From an uncultured Planctomycetales bacterium (GTDB lineage: Bacteria; Planctomycetota; Planctomycetia; Pirellulales; Thermoguttaceae), in the NCBI GenBank assembly GCA_937889015.1, contig CALARR010000218.1, forward strand, positions 1-50,991: DNA of 50,991 nt. The letters run 5' to 3'. Shown piece after piece: positions 35,293 to 44,151 of this stretch (positions are counted from its first letter, which is position 1; each line of letters starts with the position of its first letter). The translations under genes were made by a program, and so were the position numbers. Below the pieces are notes generated by a model. It was given only the letters and a program-made list of their open reading frames with translations, had not been told where the DNA came from and made no database searches.

Positions 35293-36579
35293 CTACATCA
35301 GCATGCCGGCGATGGCGGCGCTGGAAAAGGTGGCCAGGGCCCCGCCGATCATGGCGCGCAAGCCGAGTTGGGCGATCTCGCCGCGGCGCGAGGGGACAAG
35401 GGTGCTGACGCCGCCGATCTGCACGCCGATGGATCCGAAGTTGGCGAAGCCGCACAGGGCGTAGGTGGCGATGACGAAGGATTTTTCGGAGAGCGTGTCT
35501 TTCAACTGGACCAGGTCGCCGTAGGCGATCATCTCGTTGAGCACGGTCTTCTTGCCCATCAGGGCGCCGATCACGTGGGCCTCGTCCCAACTCACGCCCA
35601 TGAGCCAGGCCAGGGGCGAGAAGATCCATCCCAGGATGCGTTCCATGCTCAAGTCCGGCCCGCCATAGTATGCCGAGGCGCCGAGCATCCAGTTGAAGCA
35701 GGCCACCAGCGCGTAGAAGGCGATGAGCATGGCCCCGACATTGAGGGCCAGCTTCAGTCCGTCGCTGGCGCCGCGGCAGGCGGCATCCAAAAGGTTGACG
35801 TCCTGCCGCGGGATGTCGACCGTAACCGTCCCCTTGGTGAGCGAGGCCTGCGTCTCCGGGACCATGATCTTGGCGATTACCAGCGAGGCCGGGGCGGACA
35901 TGAGCGAGGCGGCCAAGAGGTGGCCGGCCGGGATGCCCATACCGACGTAGGCCGCCAGCACCCCGCCCGCCACCGTGCCCAAACCGGCGGTCATCATGGC
36001 CATCAACTCGGAGCGGGTCATGCTCTCCAGGTAGGGGCGGATCACCAGGGGCGATTCGGTCATGCCCACAAAGACCTCGGCCGCGGCGGCCAGCGATTCG
36101 GTGCCGGAGGTGTCCATGACCCAGACCATGACCTTGGCCATGAGCCGAACGACCCACTGCAGGATGCCCAAGTGAAACAGCACAGCGGTCGCGGCAGAGA
36201 CGAAGATCAGAGTGGGCAGGACAGAGAATGCGAAGAAGTGCTCGCGAAACCCTTCGCCGAAGACGAATGCCGCACCGGTGTCGGAAAAGCTGAGCAGACG
36301 GGTGAAAAAGTCCTGCGCGAGAAGGAAGAAGTGCTGCCCCGGCGCCGTGCGCAACAGGAGCAGGGCCAGAACGAACTGCAAGGCAACGCCGCTGGCGACC
36401 AGACGCAGATTGATCCGCCGCCGATTCTCCGACAGCATCCAGGCAATCGCCAGGATGGCCACCAGGCCCAAAACGCCCATGGCACGCTGCACGACAAGGC
36501 CCCCCGTGGCACGCCCGACAGCGGCCTGCGCGCGAGAACGTCGCGAGGCGCCAACGGTTGAAGTTGGAATTGTGCTCAT
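35293..36579 (-). CDS. Concentrative nucleoside transporter (CNT family)
   Basis: The 428-residue protein has about ten hydrophobic helices. CNT signature segments include an N-terminal helix followed by GQHFF, GMTESPLVIRPYLESMTRSELMAMMTAGLGTVAGGVLAAYVGMG and the later VLNEMIAYGDL, CGFANFGSIGVQIGG. It should import nucleosides with a cation. The frame starts as far up as 36660; the ATG at 36579 is the working choice because it begins near the hydrophobic segments, although its ribosome site is poor, and an ATG near 36483 remains possible. Confidence 0.9.
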   Translation of the reverse strand: MSTIPTSTVGASRRSRAQAAVGRATGGLVVQRAMGVLGLVAILAIAWMLSENRRRINLRLVASGVALQFVLALLLLRTAPGQHFFLLAQDFFTRLLSFSDTGAAFVFGEGFREHFFAFSVLPTLIFVSAATAVLFHLGILQWVVRLMAKVMVWVMDTSGTESLAAAAEVFVGMTESPLVIRPYLESMTRSELMAMMTAGLGTVAGGVLAAYVGMGIPAGHLLAASLMSAPASLVIAKIMVPETQASLTKGTVTVDIPRQDVNLLDAACRGASDGLKLALNVGAMLIAFYALVACFNWMLGASAYYGGPDLSMERILGWIFSPLAWLMGVSWDEAHVIGALMGKKTVLNEMIAYGDLVQLKDTLSEKSFVIATYALCGFANFGSIGVQIGGVSTLVPSRRGEIAQLGLRAMIGGALATFSSAAIAGMLM

Positions 36580-36871
36580 CCTACTCGGATCGAGCACGAT
36601 GGGGCAAGGCCGATCAGCCAAGTGCGCGTCTGCGACGGGGCATTCGGTGGCCGAAACCAATTCGCAGCCGCCAGACTAGGCCGGGACTGGGGCAGCGGCT
36701 ATCATGGCGACATGAGGCGGCAACGGCCGGAATGGCCGCGCCGCTACAGCCAGACAAGCGCCGTTGGCGCAGGGCGTCATGGCGATCCGCCAGCGGATCT
36801 CGCGTCAGCGTCCCTGCGGGACACGGTCGAACGACATCGCATCTTCTTCGCTATCCACAGGAGGGCCGGCT

Positions 36872-37849
36872 ATGAGTTGGATCCATTGGGGGTTGGGCGT
36901 GGCGATCATGGCCGTGGGGGTCAGCAGCGTTGGGGCCGGGCCCTTGCGGCAGCGCAACCCGACGATGACCCCATCCACCGCGGCCGGGAGCCCCAGTGAA
37001 GCGCAACCATCGGACGACGGCAAGCTGCGCGTGCTGGTGTTCGGGGCGCATCCCGACGACTGCGAGATTCGGGCCGGGGGCTGCGCAGCCCTCTGGTCGC
37101 AAGCCGGTCATCATGTGCAACTCGTGTCGGCGACCAACGGCGACGTGGGGCATTCGCGGATCTCGGGCGCGGAACTGGCGGCCCGGCGCTACGCCGAGGT
37201 ACAGAGTGCGGCCAAACTGCTGGGCACCACGACCACGGTGCTCGACATCCACGACGGCGAGCTGATGCCCACCCTGGAAAACCGCAAGACCTTCACCCGG
37301 CTGATTCGCAACTGGAAGGCGGACATCGTCATCGGCCATCGGCCCAACGATTACCATCCCGACCATCGCTATGTTGGCGTATTGATGCAGGACTCGGCCT
37401 TCATGGTCACGGTGCCCTTCTTCTGCCCCGACACGCCCTATCTGCGGGGCAACCCGGTGTTTCTCTATTCGCAAGACAATTTTGAGCGACCGAACCCCTT
37501 TCGGCCGGATATCGTGGTGTCGATCGATAGCGTGATCGAGAAGAAGATCGACGCCTTGATGACCATGGAGTCGCAGTTTGTGGAAGGCGGAGCCAACGGC
37601 TATCGGCAAGGGCTGCCGCAGACGGAGGAAGATCGCGAGAAACGCCGCCAGCAGGCGCGTGCCGGATGGCACAAGCGTTTTGCCGCCACGGCCGACAAAT
37701 ACCGGGAGAAGTTGATCGAACTGTACGGCGCCGAAGAGGGCCAGAAGGTCAAGTACGCCGAGGTCTTTGAGGTGTGCGAGTACGGCCGGCGGCCCACGCC
37801 GGACGAGATCCGGAAGCTGTTTCCCTTTTTGCCGGCGAAGAAGAAGTAG
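36872..37849 (+). CDS. Exported PIG-L family deacetylase
   Basis: The 325-residue protein has a signal peptide (about 1-23) followed by a Pro/Ser-rich linker. The PIG-L/LmbE deacetylase domain has the zinc motif H60-P-D-D63 and a second metal ligand pair in HPDH (162-165). It removes acetyl groups from N-acetylated sugars or related substrates, probably outside the cytoplasm. The ATG at 36872 has AGGAGG 8 bases upstream, so the open frame further upstream is ignored. A small Cys-rich protein gene follows by 33 bases. Confidence 0.9.
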   Translation: MSWIHWGLGVAIMAVGVSSVGAGPLRQRNPTMTPSTAAGSPSEAQPSDDGKLRVLVFGAHPDDCEIRAGGCAALWSQAGHHVQLVSATNGDVGHSRISGAELAARRYAEVQSAAKLLGTTTTVLDIHDGELMPTLENRKTFTRLIRNWKADIVIGHRPNDYHPDHRYVGVLMQDSAFMVTVPFFCPDTPYLRGNPVFLYSQDNFERPNPFRPDIVVSIDSVIEKKIDALMTMESQFVEGGANGYRQGLPQTEEDREKRRQQARAGWHKRFAATADKYREKLIELYGAEEGQKVKYAEVFEVCEYGRRPTPDEIRKLFPFLPAKKK

Positions 37850-37882
37850 CGCAGCTCGCCAATTCATCCAGAAGGAAGGGCT

Positions 37883-38335
37883 ATGTCCACTGGCGTCGAA
37901 AACGCTGTGTCGCGTTTCGCGAACGGGCACTCCTGTTCACAATCCGTGCTGGGAGCCTATTGCGAACGCTTGGGCCTGGATGAAGCCACCGCCATGAAGA
38001 TCGGCTGCGCGTTCAGCGGCGGCATGGGGCGCATGGGGCTGACCTGTGGGGTCGTGACCGGGGCCATTGCGGTCATCGGCCTGCGTTACGCGGCAGGCGA
38101 CCCGCTGAACAAGGACGCCAAGGAACACACTTTGGCCCGAGTGCGCGAGTTCGCCGAGCAATTCAAGGCGCGGAACCACGGTCACCTGGACTGCCGTGAC
38201 CTGCTGGGCTGCGACTTGAGCACGCCCGAAGGGCAGGCCGAGGCCAAGGAGAAGGGGCTGCACAAGACTATCTGCACCCAGCTTGTCCGGGACGCGGCTG
38301 AGATTCTGGAGCGGCTGGGAGTTGCGGACCGTTGA
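37883..38335 (+). CDS. C_GCAxxG_C_C family protein
   Basis: The 150-residue protein has the family Cys pattern: SCSQS, then IGCAFSGGMG, LTCGVV, LDCRDLLGCDLS and a final ICTQLV. The family is often linked to redox or metal chemistry but has no firm role. AAGGAAGGG lies just before the ATG. It is probably co-transcribed with the upstream PIG-L gene and ends 124 bases before the convergent GAP1 gene. Confidence 0.85.
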   Translation: MSTGVENAVSRFANGHSCSQSVLGAYCERLGLDEATAMKIGCAFSGGMGRMGLTCGVVTGAIAVIGLRYAAGDPLNKDAKEHTLARVREFAEQFKARNHGHLDCRDLLGCDLSTPEGQAEAKEKGLHKTICTQLVRDAAEILERLGVADR

Positions 38336-38459
38336 TTCGCGCGCTGTCCGAATTTGCGGGGTGGTGCGGTACCGCTCACCGGATCGCATCCACGGTCCAT
38401 GCGGCGTCCTGCCCTGTTCACGTTCGCGTGGCCCGGCAATGCCTCGTCTTGAAGACGGA

Positions 38460-41400
38460 TCAAAACTCTCGGGGGCCACTCAATGGCTGTCGCGATCGCA
38501 ACGAGCGCAGTTGTTCTTCCGTGATGCTGTACGTAATCCGATAGCTGTAGCCGCTTTCCGGTTCCAGGTACTTCGGAGCCGTTTTGGCCAACGAAGGGGG
38601 ATGGTCGGTCGGCAGCCCCGGTTCGCTGGCAAAGAACTCCAGGTGGAACCAGACCGTCTGGACGTCCTTGCGCAGTCGCACCGGATCGAATTGCGACACG
38701 CCGCTGACCGTCTCGGAGTTGACTGTTCCCGCGGCGAGTTCTTGTCGCACGCGCCACACCGCGCGAAAGCCCTCGGTTTCAACTGAGTTGGGCTTGATGA
38801 TCTGTCCGCTGGGGCCGCGCAACATGACCGTCAGAAGGGCTTTCGTCGCGGCGTCGACGCCAAGGCTGGAGGGGCTTGCATCGATCACATAGTGCAGGTC
38901 GAGGAGTCCGCTTGCAGTCCTGCTCAGGCCGATCTGTCGATCGGCAGCCGGCGTCGCAGAAGCGGGAGATGGGGCTGCGGCGTCCGGATCGCGGACAACA
39001 TTCGCCGGCACCGGCGCCGGTGCCGGTAGATCTGCGGCGCCAGACTCGGTTGGAATGGCCGACGGTGGTCCGGACGCTTCCGTCCGCTCCGTCCCCATGA
39101 CGGTTCCGCTCGCAGCGTTGCCTTTGCCAGCCTCGACGGCCGAGACCTCCGCTGGCGCAGTGACCGGGAGACTCGGCGCAGCAGCGGGCGTCGCCGGCAA
39201 AACCAGGGACGCCTGCGGAGCCAGCTTGGGGTTTTCGGTTACCGGAACATCGTCCGCGGCTTCGCGCCACAAGCTCCAACCGAGCAGCGCCACCAACGGA
39301 ATCACCAGGATAGCGGCCGCAAGCAGCCGCGCCCTGCGTTGTGAACTGGCCGGGCGGAGTCGGGCCAACGTGTCGGCCGGCCAGTAACCATGCGTGAAAT
39401 AGCGCCGCGCCTTCTCCCACAGCGCCGCGTGGCGCCACGGCCCAGGGGGCAGCAGTCCCTCGCCACCCAGCAGTGCCACACCGAGTTGCCGCAGATATTG
39501 CAGCTTCAGCGCGTCGAGCCGGCCGTCTTCTACCCGCTCTTCGGGCAGGGCCGCGTTGAGCGCCTCGGCCGCGCGGTGAAAGGCGTCCTCGATCTGCGGC
39601 CAAGGCCGGCGGCGCGCGAAGGAAGAGACCGGCTGCAGCCGACCGACAGTCACCACCTGCTGCCGGCAAACTTCCCAGTGCCGGGCGATCTGCTGCAATC
39701 GCTCATCACCCACAAGCGGACCTGCCTGCAAAATCAGAGTCAGTCGCTGCGCGAAGCGCGCTGGGGGAAGAGGCAGCCCCAGGAGCAACTTCTGCAGGCG
39801 CTGGCTGAGGGCCGGTTCCTCGGCCGGATAGCCCTGCAAGATCTCGCCATGCTCCAACAGCAGCCCGACCAGGTGATCGTCCTCCATGCTCCGGATCACG
39901 TGACTCAGGGCCGGCAGCCGCGACCGCTGATGACGGCAGGCGGCGAGCAGCGCCAAGACGAACGCCGCCCCATGCGACACGGCCACGTGATGAAAGAGCC
40001 GCTGCAAGCCACTGGGTTCCAAGTGTCCCAGTAGTTCCGGGAGCAAGGCCTTGCCCGACCGCGCCGGTTCCCAGATCCATTCGCTGGCCGGTGGCAACTC
40101 GCCATGCGCGGTCACGTATCGCAAGAGGAGGGTCAGTTTGTCATCGCGCGCCACCTGGTTCAGGCGGCAGATCTCGTCGACCCAGCCATCAGGCAGGTTC
40201 TTCAAGAGCGACAGAACGGCCGGTCGGCATTCGGGATCGCTCTGTGTGCCGGCCAATTCGAGCAAAGGCACCTGAGCCGGGGTGCCCGCCAGACGCTGCA
40301 GAGCGTTCGAGTCGTGCGCCAGGCGTGCCAGATGGTGACGCACCGCGTGGCCCAAGTACTCGGCCGCGAACGTCCTTCGCCAATCATCGCCGCTGGGGCG
40401 CGATCCGGCCAGCAGCAGCGGCACGCCGCGATCGGCGTGCGCCGCGCGGTTCAGGTCGTCGAGGGACCGCGGACCGCATCGGGCCAAATGCGTCAACGCC
40501 AGATCGACCGCCTCCCAGCCCTCGTCCAACAATCGCTGCAGAATCCAGGGCGCGTAAGCCGTACACTCCGGGCCGTTTTCCTGCCGCGGAACAAACGTGT
40601 TCACCACCGCCGGGCCCGATCCGCGGTAGGACTCCGCGCGCAGGTCCGCGGTGCGCGGGTCGTGAGACTGCGTGGCGGCAAGAAGCGTACACAACCGATC
40701 CGGATTGGGTTCGAACGTGCTGAAGCTCAGGTCCGCACTCAGGGCACAGCGCGGCAGCAGACGCGTCGCGGCATAGAGCAACAAGGCCGCCAACTCCGCC
40801 TCCGCCAACAAGAGGACCCCTTGCCGTCCTTGGATGCCTTGTTGCAGCACGGCTTCCAGCACTTGTTGGACGATTTGCCGGCGCTGCGCCAGCGAGGCGT
40901 TCCGCCAACGGGCGGGAATCACGCGCCCCGGATCGTCCAACGGCAACGTGCCATCCGCGGTCAGAAAACTCCGCAAGACCCGATCATCGATCGCCGGGCG
41001 CTGGCCTGCCAGGAGTTCTTCCGCCGACGTCAGCGAGGGCAGCAGGAACGGGATGTCCGCGTGATCTTCCTGGGCCCAGCCACGCGCATTCCACAAGCGC
41101 AGGCAATCGGCCGCAGACCAGCCCTGGGCCTTGTCGTCACAGGGCTGCCACAAAACATGGGCGAAATACGAGCCGGGGCGCCCCTGCGTGTCGGTCGGCC
41201 GGTAGCACACCTGCCCGACCAACTGCACTCCGCCAGCGGACGGATGGAAGATCAATCGCCGCGGCGCGCTGGAGGCCGTCAGGCTGAGCTTGTCTTCGGC
41301 CGGCGTGTCGCGAGGAAGGTAGTAGTAGACATAGCGTTCGATGTGCCGATAGTAGCGGCGCAATTCGGCGGCGTGCAGCGATCCAGCTCGGGCGCTGTAG

Positions 41401-41495
41401 CCCAGCATGCGCGAGGCCAACTCGCCCTCCCGTCGCTCCAGGGCGGAGCTGCCGTGCGTGCAATGCGTGATGTAGATCTGATGGACCTCAGCCAT
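38460..41495 (-). CDS. GAP1-like GTPase-associated protein with C-terminal membrane segment
   Basis: The 1011-residue protein has an N-terminal region (1-150) that fits the GAP1-N2 pattern: YITHCTHGSSALERREGE, YYYLP, PRRLIFHPSAGGVQL and GRPGSYFAHVLW. A long helical middle region (about 160-700) follows, then one transmembrane helix (about 725-742) and a 265-residue tail rich in Pro/Ala ending in a beta domain. GAP1 proteins are known from Aravind-group genome analysis as partners of DO-type GTPases in predicted conflict/signalling systems. The start at 41495 has GGAGGG 8 bases upstream and overlaps the end of the kinase gene by 8 bases. The domain match is a pattern judgment, not a profile search. 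Confidence 0.7.
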   Translation of the reverse strand: MAEVHQIYITHCTHGSSALERREGELASRMLGYSARAGSLHAAELRRYYRHIERYVYYYLPRDTPAEDKLSLTASSAPRRLIFHPSAGGVQLVGQVCYRPTDTQGRPGSYFAHVLWQPCDDKAQGWSAADCLRLWNARGWAQEDHADIPFLLPSLTSAEELLAGQRPAIDDRVLRSFLTADGTLPLDDPGRVIPARWRNASLAQRRQIVQQVLEAVLQQGIQGRQGVLLLAEAELAALLLYAATRLLPRCALSADLSFSTFEPNPDRLCTLLAATQSHDPRTADLRAESYRGSGPAVVNTFVPRQENGPECTAYAPWILQRLLDEGWEAVDLALTHLARCGPRSLDDLNRAAHADRGVPLLLAGSRPSGDDWRRTFAAEYLGHAVRHHLARLAHDSNALQRLAGTPAQVPLLELAGTQSDPECRPAVLSLLKNLPDGWVDEICRLNQVARDDKLTLLLRYVTAHGELPPASEWIWEPARSGKALLPELLGHLEPSGLQRLFHHVAVSHGAAFVLALLAACRHQRSRLPALSHVIRSMEDDHLVGLLLEHGEILQGYPAEEPALSQRLQKLLLGLPLPPARFAQRLTLILQAGPLVGDERLQQIARHWEVCRQQVVTVGRLQPVSSFARRRPWPQIEDAFHRAAEALNAALPEERVEDGRLDALKLQYLRQLGVALLGGEGLLPPGPWRHAALWEKARRYFTHGYWPADTLARLRPASSQRRARLLAAAILVIPLVALLGWSLWREAADDVPVTENPKLAPQASLVLPATPAAAPSLPVTAPAEVSAVEAGKGNAASGTVMGTERTEASGPPSAIPTESGAADLPAPAPVPANVVRDPDAAAPSPASATPAADRQIGLSRTASGLLDLHYVIDASPSSLGVDAATKALLTVMLRGPSGQIIKPNSVETEGFRAVWRVRQELAAGTVNSETVSGVSQFDPVRLRKDVQTVWFHLEFFASEPGLPTDHPPSLAKTAPKYLEPESGYSYRITYSITEEQLRSLRSRQPLSGPREF

Positions 41496-43989
41496 TCGCC
41501 GGCCCTCCGTCCGGTGGACGATCGGCCGGCAAGCAGTCCGTGGCCCGGCGAGTCCCGGGCCGCAGGCGCGACAGCAGTCCGCCCAACCCGCGCCGACACT
41601 GCAAGCGTCCCAAGAGCAGAGGGTGACTGAAGCGACACTCAAACCCCAGATCCACGCGTGCCCATACGACCACCCAGCAGTCGTGCCAGTCGGGTTCGGT
41701 GTGCAGCACGCGGCTGCCGCCGCCGCTTTCCCAGGCGCGGCGATCGGTCGCCAGGCGGTGCAACACGGGGAGGGAGAGGGGATCGGACTGCGTGCCGGGC
41801 GCTTTCGGGCAGACGGCGACCAGGCATTCATCGCAAAAACGGGCCAAGGGCCAGGTCCAGCGCAGGCGATAGGCGCCGGCCGGTTCCTCCAGGCGCACCA
41901 GGCTCTCGCGACCGACGGCCGCGCCCAGCCCCAGACCCTCCAAGGGCAGGACCTCCGTCTCGACCCATTCCAGCAGCCGCCGTCGGTAGTTTTCGAACCG
42001 CTCGGGGAATTGGCGAATCAGCCGCACATCGAAGGCCGCCAGGAAGCCCTCACGCCGGTCTTGTTGCAGCGCGTTCACAAGGGCTGCCGCGCGATCCATC
42101 CGGTCGCGAGCGGCGCGGACCGCGCTGTTCCAGGCGGTGGGCAGGGGATAGTTGTCCATGCACGGATCGGAAATCGCGTGCAGGATGGCCTGACTGTTCC
42201 CGGCCTCGACCGCGCGCTGCAGGCGTGCCAGCAGTTCTTTGCGGTATACGGCCAACTCCCAGGCAGTCTGCCAGGGTTGGGCCTGGGCACAATGGGCCAG
42301 CAGTTCCGGCTGCCAGAGGGCCAGCAAACGGCGATCGAGTTGGTCCACCGGGAGTGTCTCCGGCAAGTCGGCCAGTTCCTGCAGCAACGGCACACGCTTC
42401 TGGGCGAGTTCGATTCTTGTGCGCTGCGGATGTGCGACCAGTCCTTCGCAGCCCAGTTGAGCAGCCTCCTGCCAAAGGCCAGCCAGGGCCAACTCGTTGA
42501 CCGGATCCTGGAGGGCCGTCTCCAAGCGTGCCAAGGCCTGCAGACGATCCACAGCCAGAGCGACGCGCGACTGCAGACGGTAACTGTAGCCGACCGGCAA
42601 ACGATGAGCCCAATCGGCCAGCAATCGCTCACGGTCGGAGTTCACCGTGTCGGGCACGTCGGCCGCTGCAACTTCGGCCAAATGGTCCAGAACGCGAACC
42701 CGCTGTCGGGCCGCGGCCAGCCGGGCCCGTTGGGCCTCAGCCGCAGCGTAGCCGGCAAACACGGCTTCGTTCCAGGCCGCAATCAGTTGCCGGTCGCAGT
42801 CTTCGCAGACCTCGCGCGGCACGGCTTCCAACCGCTGCCAGGCCTCCTCGCGGCAGACATTCTCGTAGGCCTGCTTGATCCACGGTCGCAGATGTTGGGG
42901 CGCGTCGCGGAACCGTCCCCGACGATTGAGCAGGCGTACGGCCTCCTTCCATTCCTGTTGGTGGAGCAATTCTTCGACCTTGGTGTAGCCATCGGTCAGT
43001 TGCCACAAGGGGGGCGTCTGCTCCGGCGGGATGGCCGTCAATTCCAGCAGCCGATCCAGCAGTTGCGGCACTTCGCCATCGGGGGAACGCTTGAGGTCAT
43101 AGCACAGCGGCGAGCCGGCCGGGCTGCACAGGTCCTCCTTGCGGAACAGCAGACGGTCTTGCGCCGGTCCTTCCACGTACTTCGCCCACAGGCCCGGATC
43201 GGCAGCCAAGGCGCGCAAGGCCACGTAGATCACCAGCGCGGAGTAATGGTCCAGATGGGGATTCAAGAGCGTGGCCGCAGTGCGCTGCGGGTGCTGATAG
43301 GGCTCCACGCCGACTTCCAGGTTCCGCCGTCCAAACAAGGCCGGCACCGCCATGCCGTCATAGTCGACCAGCTTGATGGCGCCGGCGGGGGTAATCATCA
43401 CGTTGCCGGGCTGCAGATCGCCGTGCGCGATTTGGGCCTCGCTCAGTTCCCGGAGTACGCGGACCCAGGATTGCGCGGCCCGATCCAGGGCCTTCTGGTC
43501 GCGAGCCTGGCACCGCGCGCGCACCCATTGAAACAGTGTATCTCCCTCGACCCAATCCATCAAAATCAACGGATACCACTTGCCGTCACTGGCTGAGCGG
43601 ATGCCCGCGTCGCGGTATTCGAATCGCACCAGGCAGCGACAGGTCTGCGGCAACGGCCCCAAGCCCGCTTCCAGACTGGTCGGCGCGACCGCGTCGGCCG
43701 CGAGTTGGGCGTGGGCGAGGGGCTTCTGGGCCAACGCCCGAAAGTAGTCGCTGATGGCGTCGTAGCGTTCGTGGCGTTCGCGCGATTCGGTGGTGAAGAC
43801 GCGGATCGCCAACGGGGGCCGGCCGTCCGGCGGCACCCCCTTGTAGACCACAGCAAAGGCCCCCGACCAAGGTCGCGGCTGCCCCAGGGCGTCCTTCTCC
43901 ACGTGGCACGACTGCAACAGCGGGTCGCGAAACGCGGCGCGCGGATGCTGCAAGATCGCGCTGAAGTGCGAAGCCAAGGGCCAGGACAT
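41488..43989 (-). CDS. Degenerate protein kinase with long helical tail
   Basis: The 833-residue protein has a protein-kinase-like domain at about 40-300. The loop region is FAVVYKG (45-51). The catalytic Lys position is Arg63 (LAIRVF), the catalytic loop is H189-G-D191-LQPGN and the DFG position reads D209-Y-D-G212 followed by MAVPAL, a form seen in TerY/GTPase-system kinases. The remaining 500 residues are helical repeats with few motifs. With Arg in place of the ATP-binding Lys, activity may be low or altered. It overlaps the GAP1-like gene by 8 bases and is 162 bases below the GTPase gene, so it is part of that system. Its own ribosome site is weak. Confidence 0.78.
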   Translation of the reverse strand: MSWPLASHFSAILQHPRAAFRDPLLQSCHVEKDALGQPRPWSGAFAVVYKGVPPDGRPPLAIRVFTTESRERHERYDAISDYFRALAQKPLAHAQLAADAVAPTSLEAGLGPLPQTCRCLVRFEYRDAGIRSASDGKWYPLILMDWVEGDTLFQWVRARCQARDQKALDRAAQSWVRVLRELSEAQIAHGDLQPGNVMITPAGAIKLVDYDGMAVPALFGRRNLEVGVEPYQHPQRTAATLLNPHLDHYSALVIYVALRALAADPGLWAKYVEGPAQDRLLFRKEDLCSPAGSPLCYDLKRSPDGEVPQLLDRLLELTAIPPEQTPPLWQLTDGYTKVEELLHQQEWKEAVRLLNRRGRFRDAPQHLRPWIKQAYENVCREEAWQRLEAVPREVCEDCDRQLIAAWNEAVFAGYAAAEAQRARLAAARQRVRVLDHLAEVAAADVPDTVNSDRERLLADWAHRLPVGYSYRLQSRVALAVDRLQALARLETALQDPVNELALAGLWQEAAQLGCEGLVAHPQRTRIELAQKRVPLLQELADLPETLPVDQLDRRLLALWQPELLAHCAQAQPWQTAWELAVYRKELLARLQRAVEAGNSQAILHAISDPCMDNYPLPTAWNSAVRAARDRMDRAAALVNALQQDRREGFLAAFDVRLIRQFPERFENYRRRLLEWVETEVLPLEGLGLGAAVGRESLVRLEEPAGAYRLRWTWPLARFCDECLVAVCPKAPGTQSDPLSLPVLHRLATDRRAWESGGGSRVLHTEPDWHDCWVVVWARVDLGFECRFSHPLLLGRLQCRRGLGGLLSRLRPGTRRATDCLPADRPPDGGPANG

Positions 43990-44031
43990 GGTGCGCGCCA
44001 GGGTTGGGGAGATGGGGCAAGGACGGTGTCT

Positions 44032-44115
44032 AATGTCTAATGACGAATGACGAATGACGAATGACTAATGACGAATGGCAAATGACGAATGGCTAATGGC
44101 CAATGACTCATGGCT
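44032..44115. repeat. Tandem 7-base repeat, twelve units
   Basis: Twelve consecutive heptamers based on AATGACG run from 44032 to 44115 (variants AATGTCT, AATGACT, AATGGCA, AATGGCT, AATGGCC, CATGGCT). They fill much of the 162-base gap between the GTPase and kinase genes. ATGACGAATGAC-type tracts occur as intergenic repeats in several bacterial groups. Confidence 0.92.
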
Positions 44116-44151
44116 AGTGCTTCTTGGCTGCCGGCGATGGCGATGGTCATT

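Noticed and set aside
44032..44115. CRISPR array
   Set aside because: Units are 7 bases with no spacers and no cas genes nearby, so it is a simple tandem repeat.
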